Below are positions 59,504 through 64,000 of a DNA stretch of 64,000 nucleotides, piece by piece. This stretch comes from Pelagibacteraceae bacterium AG-464-P07. Its GTDB lineage: Bacteria > Pseudomonadota > Alphaproteobacteria > Pelagibacterales > Pelagibacteraceae. The notes under the pieces are model-generated. The model had not been told where the DNA came from, did no database searches, and was given only the letters and a program-made list of their open reading frames with translations. The stretch's first letter is position 1, and each line of letters opens with the position of its first letter. The stretch spans positions 31,761 through 95,760 of the forward strand of contig QCSA01000003.1 of NCBI GenBank assembly GCA_003211695.1, read 5' to 3'. A program made the translations under genes and the position numbers.

Positions 59504-60472
59504 ATGTATTTTAATAATACTAATAATTTTTTTCACGCTATTATGTTTCACCATTTCCATGATGAAGGCATTCATACAAGGTGCCAAGGTTCCATTTCTA
59601 AAGATGATTTTTATAAATTAATCAATTTTATTGATAGAAAAAATATTTTAGATGCCGATGTATTTTTTAATAAATTTAAAGAAAATAAATTAAAAGAAAA
59701 TGAACTTTGCCTTACTTTTGATGATGCTGTCAAAAGTCAAATTGATATTGCTTTACCAGTATTAGAAGATTTAAAAATCAAAAGTTTCTTTTTCGTTTAT
59801 ACATCAGTGCTTGAGGGAAAACCTGTTAATTTAGAAATATTTAGATACTTTAGAATGAACTATTTTAATAGTGTAGATGAGTTTTATATGAATTTTTATA
59901 AAGTTTTAAATAAAGATTTAGATAATTTTTTTAAAATTAATGAAGACGTTATTAAAAATACAAAGATAAAATTTACTTATTATACAATTGAAGATATCAA
60001 ATTTAGATTAATTAGAGATAAATATCTAAAAAAAGAAGAGTACGAAATAATTATGTTTAATATGATGAAAGAGAAAAATTTTGAATCAAAAAAATATTAT
60101 TCAAATTTATTTTTTGATAAAAAAGATTTAAAAGATCTCAATTCGCTTGGGCATCTAATAGGACTTCACTCTCATAATCATCCAACTTTATTAGAAGGTT
60201 TGTCTTATGATGAACAAAAATTAGAATATGAAAATTGTATATCTATTATTTCTAAAATTATTGATAAACCTAAAAGTGAAATAAAATTTATGTCTCACCC
60301 GAATGGAAGTTATAACAACTACACTTTAGAAATTTTAAAAAAATTAGGCATAGAATTAGGTTTTGCATTACTAATGACTACTGAACCTGAAAAGGGGATG
60401 AAAAAAATTAATAATTCTTTTTTAGAAATAGCAAGACAAGACCATGCTGAAATCGTAAAAAGAATGAATTAA
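59504..60472 (+). CDS. Polysaccharide deacetylase-like (CE4/NodB-fold) protein
   Basis: 322 residues from the ATG at 59504. CE4 motifs: LTFDDAVKSQ with the catalytic/metal Asp pair D73-D74 (the family often has FDDG), GLHSHNHPT giving the metal histidines H222 and H226, and SHPNGSYNNYT as the third motif. A long insertion of about 100 residues separates motifs 1 and 2. It would remove an acetyl group from an N-acetylated sugar. The start is supported by a paralogous fragment at 62289 with the same spacing to its HxxMFH motif. The next gene starts at its stop (TAATG junction), so they are coupled. Substrate unknown. Confidence 0.75.
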   Translation: MYFNNTNNFFHAIMFHHFHDEGIHTRCQGSISKDDFYKLINFIDRKNILDADVFFNKFKENKLKENELCLTFDDAVKSQIDIALPVLEDLKIKSFFFVYTSVLEGKPVNLEIFRYFRMNYFNSVDEFYMNFYKVLNKDLDNFFKINEDVIKNTKIKFTYYTIEDIKFRLIRDKYLKKEEYEIIMFNMMKEKNFESKKYYSNLFFDKKDLKDLNSLGHLIGLHSHNHPTLLEGLSYDEQKLEYENCISIISKIIDKPKSEIKFMSHPNGSYNNYTLEILKKLGIELGFALLMTTEPEKGMKKINNSFLEIARQDHAEIVKRMN

Positions 60473-61104
60473 TGAAAATTACATTATTTACATCTAATAA
60501 CAATAGACATAACTATTTAATTAATTTGTTTTCAAACATTTGTGATGAATTATTTGTTGTACAAGAATGTGGAACAATATTTCCAGGAGTTGTTCATGGT
60601 CACTATCCTGCCTCTGAAACTTTAAAAAACTATTTTGAAAATGTTAACGCTGCTCAAAATAAATTGTTTGGTAATTCTTATGTCAATCTCTTTAAAAAAA
60701 ATATCAAAATTTTACCAATCCTATCAGGCGATTTAAATATATGTTCTTTAAATTTTTTATCTGACTTTCTAAATAGCGATATTTATGTAGTTTCCGGAAG
60801 CAATTATATAAAAGGGGAATTAGTAGATTTTCTTGTTAAAAACAAAACAATTAATATTCATATGGGTGTCTCTCCATATTACAGAGGAACGGATTGTAAT
60901 TTTTGGGCACTCTATGATAATAATCCTCATTTAGTCGGAGCAACTATTCATATGTTATCCAAAGGTTTAGATAGTGGACCTATGCTATATCGCGCCATGT
61001 CAAACTTAAAATCTAATCCTTTTGAGTATATTATGTCTACCGTTAAATCGGAATTTCACTCCATTGCCGAACGAATAAAAGATAAATCAATATTTAATGT
61101 TTAA
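60472..61104 (+). CDS. Formyltransferase-family protein
   Basis: 210 residues. The catalytic core of 10-formyltetrahydrofolate-dependent formyltransferases is visible: INIHMGVSPYYRGTDCNFWAL gives Asn128 and His130, and GATIHMLSKGLDSGPMLYRA gives Asp167, so the Asn-His-Asp triad is complete. The N-terminal 100 residues are unlike methionyl-tRNA formyltransferase (no clear SLLxR) and probably bind a different acceptor, for example an amino sugar. It overlaps the deacetylase stop by one base and the amidinotransferase by 8 bp. A role in formylating an amine exposed by the neighbouring deacetylase is inferred. Confidence 0.75.
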   Translation: MKITLFTSNNNRHNYLINLFSNICDELFVVQECGTIFPGVVHGHYPASETLKNYFENVNAAQNKLFGNSYVNLFKKNIKILPILSGDLNICSLNFLSDFLNSDIYVVSGSNYIKGELVDFLVKNKTINIHMGVSPYYRGTDCNFWALYDNNPHLVGATIHMLSKGLDSGPMLYRAMSNLKSNPFEYIMSTVKSEFHSIAERIKDKSIFNV

Positions 61105-62281
61105 CAAAATTAATAGTCATAATGAGTGGGATAAATTAAAAGAAATTATTGTGGGTACAGCTAAAGGAACTATAGCAACGATAACCTGGGATAGAAAAAA
61201 AAAAATTGATCAAAAAGTATTAGATCAAGCATTAGACTTAACAAAAAAAGGCACCCCTAAATGGTTAGATGATGAAATTGAAGAAGACTTAGACGGATTA
61301 GCAAAATCTTTACAAAAACTAGGAATTGTTGTTCATCGACCACGAACATTTGATTTTTCAACAGTATATTCTTCTCCATTTTGGTTCTCGAATAGTAATA
61401 ACCTTTATAATGTAAGAGACCTAAATTTAGTTGTTGGCGATCATGTTATAGAAAGTCCATCTTATTTAGCAAGCAGATATTTTGAAAGTACTGGATTATA
61501 CGAAATTTTTTATAAATATTTTGAAAAAGGCTTTAAATGGATAGCTGGACCAAAACCCAAACTAAACTATGAAGTAAGACTTCCATATTTTAAAGATCAT
61601 GATAGCAGAGAATTAACTTATGAAGATGCTAAGCATAAATCACTTACGAAAGGTCGATTGGAAAAATTACACAGATTGGCAGAAAAAGAAATTGTATTTG
61701 AAGCAGCCAACACTCTGCGAATGGGTAAAGATTTGCTTTATCTTGTTTCTTCTTCAGGAAATGTTCTTGGAGCTAAGTGGTTACAATCTGTTTTAGGTAA
61801 CGACTATAAAGTTCATATAACAAAAGATATTTATAGATCTGATCATATTGATTCTACTTTATTGGCTTTAAAACCTGGTTTAATCTTAATTAATAGTATT
61901 AGGGTAAAAGAAAAAAATTGCCCTCCAATTTTTAAAAAATGGGAAAAAATTTACTTTGAGGATGTTGTACCCATATCTGAAGCTGAACTTAAAATTCAAA
62001 AAGATATTAGAGATCCCATAGCATATAAATTAAAAGAATTAGGTTTTAGCTCAAATATTGGCGATATGTCTTCACCGTGGATTGGTATGAATTTGTTGTC
62101 AGTTAATAAGGAGACAGTGCTTGTGGACAAAAGACAAGAAAAACTAATAAAACTTTTAGAGAAAAAAAAATTCAAAGTTATTCCAATCAGAATGAGGCAT
62201 TTATATACTCTAGGTGGTGGTTTACATTGTGCAACCTTGGATACTGTTCGAGATAGTGTATTAGAAAGTTACTTTGATTAG
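61097..62281 (+). CDS. Amidinotransferase-family protein (glycine/inosamine amidinotransferase-like)
   Basis: 394 residues matching the arginine:glycine/inosamine amidinotransferase family along most of its length: NEWDKLKEIIVG at the start, YNVRDLNLVVGDHVIESPSYLASRYFES (substrate Asp108), FEAANTLRMGKDLLY, SDHIDSTLLALKPGLILIN (His250) and LGGGLHCATLDTVRDS with nucleophilic Cys378. In human AGAT the triad is Asp254-His303-Cys407; here the Asp position is Glu202, as in arginine deiminases. Activity could be amidino transfer from arginine to an amine or hydrolysis of a guanidino group. It is the third gene of the cassette. Confidence 0.82.
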   Translation: MFNKINSHNEWDKLKEIIVGTAKGTIATITWDRKKKIDQKVLDQALDLTKKGTPKWLDDEIEEDLDGLAKSLQKLGIVVHRPRTFDFSTVYSSPFWFSNSNNLYNVRDLNLVVGDHVIESPSYLASRYFESTGLYEIFYKYFEKGFKWIAGPKPKLNYEVRLPYFKDHDSRELTYEDAKHKSLTKGRLEKLHRLAEKEIVFEAANTLRMGKDLLYLVSSSGNVLGAKWLQSVLGNDYKVHITKDIYRSDHIDSTLLALKPGLILINSIRVKEKNCPPIFKKWEKIYFEDVVPISEAELKIQKDIRDPIAYKLKELGFSSNIGDMSSPWIGMNLLSVNKETVLVDKRQEKLIKLLEKKKFKVIPIRMRHLYTLGGGLHCATLDTVRDSVLESYFD

Positions 62282-62288
62282 ATAAGAT

Positions 62289-62438
62289 ATGAGTTATAAC
62301 GAAAATTTTCCGCATGGGTTAATGTTTCATAGATTTTGTAGATCAAAGAAACAAAATTCAGGAGTTGGCCCTTTAAATAAAAATGATTTTGAAAAGATAA
62401 TCAATTTAGTAGGCAGAGATAGAATTATTAAATCCTAA
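62289..62438 (+). pseudogene. Truncated deacetylase paralogue, N-terminal 49 residues
   Basis: A short frame of 49 codons, 7 bp after the amidinotransferase stop. Residues 9-47 align without gaps to residues 11-49 of the deacetylase at 59504, with 15 of 39 identical, including H-MFH-F, K-DF-K-IN and R. The stop ends it before motif 1, so it has no active site. It is probably the remnant of a second deacetylase gene of the cassette, cut by recombination. Confidence 0.65.
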
Positions 62439-62849
62439 ACCTATTAGGAAAAAAGGCTGTCCAGTTAGAGAAGTTGGACACAACATTAATATTTGGATTA
62501 TCAGGGATCACGAAAAATATAAAAACCTGACGTCAATAGAATTAGGAATGAAGTATCAGGGATTTTATACTGACAGTAGACTGAATAAAGTTAAAAACAA
62601 AAGCACATTTTCGTATAGGAACAAAGGAAAGGGAGAACCTCTCATGCCATATAAAGATTTGACAGAATTTAGTCCTCGCAATGTAACCAAAGAGGGCGAA
62701 GTTGACGTAGCAAAACATACAGCTCAAAGGATTTAGCAAAGATTGGCGAGCCTGCAACCATTCAATTATTCTGCATGAATACAAGAGCTGCTTACGAAAA
62801 ACTCAAAAAAGCTGAAACGCATGCTGACGTATTGTTGGATTTACAATGA
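62434..62849 (+). pseudogene. Frameshifted, degraded unknown gene
   Basis: A reading in one frame from about 62434 to 62736 (PIRKKGCPVREVGHNINIWI, later LTSIELGMKYQGFY and MPYKDLTEFSPR) stops at a TAG; the next-but-one frame then continues to 62849 with a plausible protein end (KIGEPATIQLFC, then KLKKAETHADVLLDL). The two parts look like one gene broken by an indel near 62710-62730. The HTH-like LTSIELGMKYQGFY segment might indicate a DNA-binding protein, weakly. A 62-codon ORF (62548-62736) is its longest intact piece with an ATG. Confidence 0.4.
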
Positions 62850-63002
62850 AAAAATACTACTGATAACTCCTTGGCCTCCTTGGTGGCAAAAAGACTAAAC
62901 CCTTGGTGACCCTTTGGTAAAATGTTAGACACACATTGGGGACACCCAACACTTTCATTAAATTAAAAAAATACTATATTACAGTTATTCATCAGTAACT
63001 TT

Positions 63003-63040
63003 GGTGGCTCAGTTTTTGTCCCAAACAGAACTGGGCTACC
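63003..63040 (+). other. Imperfect 11-bp hairpin
   Basis: GGTGGCTCAGT (63003-63013) pairs with ACTGGGCTACC (63030-63040), 11 bp including two G-U pairs, with a 16-nt loop. No T-run follows, so it is not a typical intrinsic terminator. It could belong to a structured RNA of the element. Confidence 0.4.
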
Positions 63041-63166
63041 GAATAAATTTCTAAAATATTTTTTCAATAAGTTTTAAAATTTGTGGAATTTTTTTTATCT
63101 TAGGTACTTTACTTTCAAAATGTTTTCAGAGGGACTGACTCTCTAAATCAAGCACTATAGTGTAAA

Positions 63167-63261
63167 CTATTGGGACCCCTTTTAATTTAAGGGTATCGAC
63201 CCCTTGGAAAAGATTAAAAGTTGAGAACGGAAACGGGTCCTACTTTAAATGGGCCCAATAG
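63167..63261 (+). other. Long-range inverted repeat with internal hairpins
   Basis: CTATTGGG (63167-63174) is complementary to CCCAATAG (63254-63261), extended inward by an A.G mismatch and two G-C pairs. Within it, CCCTT/AAGGG (63177-63193) and GGGT/ACCC (63191-63202) can form small, mutually exclusive hairpins. This suggests a folded RNA or a protein-binding palindrome, but no known RNA family was recognised. Confidence 0.35.
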
Positions 63262-63402
63262 GTTTTCATGTGGAACAAAGACTGAAATCAACTGAGAAAA
63301 GAACAATAGATAAATGTGAATAAACACTAGCTTTTTAATTTAAGATTAATTAAATAAGATTGGTATTAAACATAGATATTATTTAGACAATTAATCCTAA
63401 AG

Positions 63403-63420
63403 TTGGGACTGGGTTGGGAC
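63403..63420 (+). repeat. Paired TTGGGAC repeat, right end of island
   Basis: TTGGGAC at 63403-63409 and 63414-63420, 11 bp apart, about 105-113 bp before the recombination core in the tRNA. Matches the left pair at 58989-59006 in sequence, spacing and orientation. Confidence 0.55.
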
Positions 63421-63439
63421 TGAGGACATGTTTAGTAAT

Positions 63440-63469
63440 TTAGACGTTGATTGTTTTTGGGGATATAAT
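63440..63469 (+). promoter_or_regulatory. Promoter of the restored tRNA(CAU)
   Basis: TTAGAC (63440-63445) and a perfect TATAAT (63464-63469) with 18-bp spacing, 25 bp before the tRNA. It lies inside island DNA, so the element supplies the promoter and 5' half of a host tRNA gene. Confidence 0.55.
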
Positions 63470-63494
63470 AAAAAGTGTTGCAATACAACAAGGG

Positions 63495-63571
63495 GGGCCT
63501 GTAGCTCAGCTGGTTAGAGCAGTACACTCATAATGTATTGGTCCCAGGTTCGAATCCTGGCGGGCCCACCA
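63495..63571 (+). tRNA. tRNA with CAT anticodon (probably tRNA-Ile2, else elongator tRNA-Met)
   Basis: Complete 77-nt cloverleaf with encoded CCA: acceptor GGGCCTG/CGGGCCC with one G-U pair, D arm GCTC/GAGC, anticodon stem GTACA/TGTAT with loop CTCATAA, T arm CCAGG TTCGAAT CCTGG. Anticodon CAT may be read as Met or, after lysidine modification, Ile (AUA). The TTGGTC variable region resembles tRNA-Ile2 more than tRNA-Met, with moderate confidence. Its first 39 bases are the duplicated segment of the island, so its 5' half may be element-derived. Confidence 0.92.
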
Positions 63572-63744
63572 ACTTTTTTTAAAATACAACTTATCCAGGT
63601 ATTTACTGAGGTCTTAATAGTTAGCTTTTATGGTACTCATTTGCATTGTGATATATTCATCTAATTTAATCTTTAAATTGAATTATTGATGATATATTGC
63701 ATAGATGTAAAAAATCTGTTCAAATAATCGTTTAAGGAGATGTG

Positions 63745-63975
63745 ATGGGTAGTAATAATGAAAAATACCAGGCGGTTGGACAAGATGACAAAATAGAAGC
63801 ATCTGTGAAAAGGGAAAATGATCGTCCATCTATACAAGGTAGACCTAATATTGATGAAATAAGTAAAAGAAATGAGGAAGAAAAAAAACGAGATAGAAAA
63901 TCGTCTTATATCTTCATTGGGGTACCAGTACTTTTGATAATAGTTGTTATGTTTCTGGTATATTTTTTCAGTTAA
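63745..63975 (+). CDS. Small C-terminal-anchored membrane protein, unknown
   Basis: 76 residues: a polar, charged N-terminal 50 residues (Glu, Lys, Asp, Arg rich) and one hydrophobic C-terminal helix (about 54-74, YIFIGVPVLLIIVVMFLVYFF). I choose the ATG at 63745 because AAGGAG at 63734-63739 lies 5 nt upstream; a GTG at 63742 is too close. No family recognised. It lies beyond the tRNA, so it is outside the island as I define it. A hairpin follows its stop. Confidence 0.65.
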   Translation: MGSNNEKYQAVGQDDKIEASVKRENDRPSIQGRPNIDEISKRNEEEKKRDRKSSYIFIGVPVLLIIVVMFLVYFFS

Positions 63976-63980
63976 ATAAT

Positions 63981-64000
63981 ATCTTCAAGACTTTGAAGAT
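63981..64000 (+). terminator. Hairpin after the small membrane protein gene (possible terminator)
   Basis: ATCTTCAA GACT TTGAAGAT is a perfect 8-bp stem with a 4-nt loop, 5 nt after the stop codon of the preceding gene. The window ends at the stem, so a following T-run cannot be seen. Confidence 0.5.

Larger units (their letters stand above)
62850..63402. other. Non-coding right part of the island
   Basis: About 550 bp with no convincing ORF. Contents: short repeats CCTTGGTGGC (62878-62887) and CCTTGGTGAC (62901-62910); a hairpin at 63003-63040; and a long-range inverted repeat at 63167-63261 with smaller hairpins inside. It appears less AT-rich than the neighbouring coding DNA by eye. It may be decayed genes, a structured RNA, or accessory sites of the element. 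Confidence 0.5.
58832..63533. mobile_element. Genomic island integrated in a tRNA(CAU) gene
   Basis: A region of about 4.7 kb between two copies of the first 39 bp of a CAU-anticodon tRNA (58832-58870 and 63495-63533). The left copy is an orphan 5' half; the right copy is the complete gene. The identity ends in the anticodon loop. Near both ends is a paired TTGGGAC repeat. Contents: an integrase N-terminal fragment, three amine-acting enzyme genes, a truncated deacetylase, a frameshifted gene and non-coding DNA. It interrupts core chromosome between rpoD and a small membrane protein gene. Element identity is inferred from the boundaries and the integrase fragment; the catalytic integrase domain is absent. 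Confidence 0.8.

Noticed and set aside
62542..62784. 80-residue minus-strand ORF in the island
   Set aside because: Antisense to the degraded plus-strand gene; no recognisable motif and no start context.
62934..62975. Short reading MLDTHWGHPTLSLN that recalls the C-terminal region of tyrosine recombinases
   Set aside because: Only 14 residues; the resemblance is too weak to claim the missing integrase part.
63167..63261. Folded region as a possible two-piece tmRNA, 4.5S RNA or riboswitch
   Set aside because: No tag reading frame, conserved GGAAGC-like loop or known aptamer motif could be found.

Overview
The window is a densely packed, very AT-rich piece of chromosome from a streamlined alphaproteobacterium, probably a marine SAR11-like or HIMB59-like lineage. 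Reasons: low GC; gaps of a few bases or overlapping ends between most genes; alphaproteobacterial gene neighbourhoods (ispH-thrB-rnhA; DUF721-dsbA-smc; rnhB next to ccrM; prs-rplY-pth-ychF; lgt-midA-pgeF; yqeY-dnaG-rpoD); a CcrM-type GANTC methylase; an ELM1-family protein; and cytochrome bc1 plus aa3-type oxidase genes. The exact lineage is an inference.

Layout. 1-7.2 kb: rsmE, then an aa3 cytochrome c oxidase operon (a small two-helix membrane protein, subunits II, I, two subunit III-type proteins, subunit IV, ctaB, ctaG, and a small CxxC membrane protein). 7.2-11.4 kb: thrC, a peroxiredoxin, and the opposing ispH-thrB-rnhA run. 11.5-17.5 kb (minus): a DciA-like gene, dsbA-like gene and smc, followed by the F0 part of ATP synthase (atpI, B, E, b', b). 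17.5-25 kb: DNA repair and modification (mutY, ccrM, rnhB, family-4 UDG), a TPR protein, ispE, tRNA-Gln and the CCA-adding enzyme. 25-29.6 kb: greA, hemF, trmL and the bc1 operon petABC. 29.6-35.6 kb (minus): ychF, pth, rplY, prs, pgeF, midA, lgt. 35.7-45 kb: ubiK-like gene, a two-component system with a MarR regulator, ilvE, and uvrB-SDR-folB-uvrC-pgsA. 45-54.5 kb: aminotransferase, trxB, guaC, ELM1-like gene, 2OG-Fe oxygenase, and carA-carB with carB split by a frameshift. 54.6-58.8 kb: yqeY, dnaG, rpoD.

58.8-63.6 kb is an accessory island inserted in a tRNA(CAU) gene. Its left end has an orphan 39-bp 5' half of the tRNA. Its right end has the complete tRNA with a promoter that now lies in island DNA. 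Each end also carries a pair of TTGGGAC repeats 11 bp apart, about 115 bp from the tRNA core, so the joined ends would look like a two-armed attP. Inside are an integrase N-terminal fragment, a cassette of three enzymes that could act on amino groups (CE4 deacetylase-like, formyltransferase, amidinotransferase), a truncated second deacetylase, a frameshifted unknown gene and about 640 bp of hairpin-containing non-coding DNA.

Most interesting observations: (1) the N-terminal membrane segment of the Rieske protein is nearly the same as that of the small protein opening the cytochrome oxidase operon, suggesting a shared module between complexes III and IV; (2) SMC is only 858 residues, with no recognisable hinge and a CxxC at its exact middle, like a Rad50 zinc hook; (3) the island uses the 5' half of a tRNA and has symmetric arm repeats; (4) carB is broken at an A8 run and could be rescued by slippage; (5) DnaG and a family-4 uracil-DNA glycosylase have each lost three of four metal-cluster ligands.
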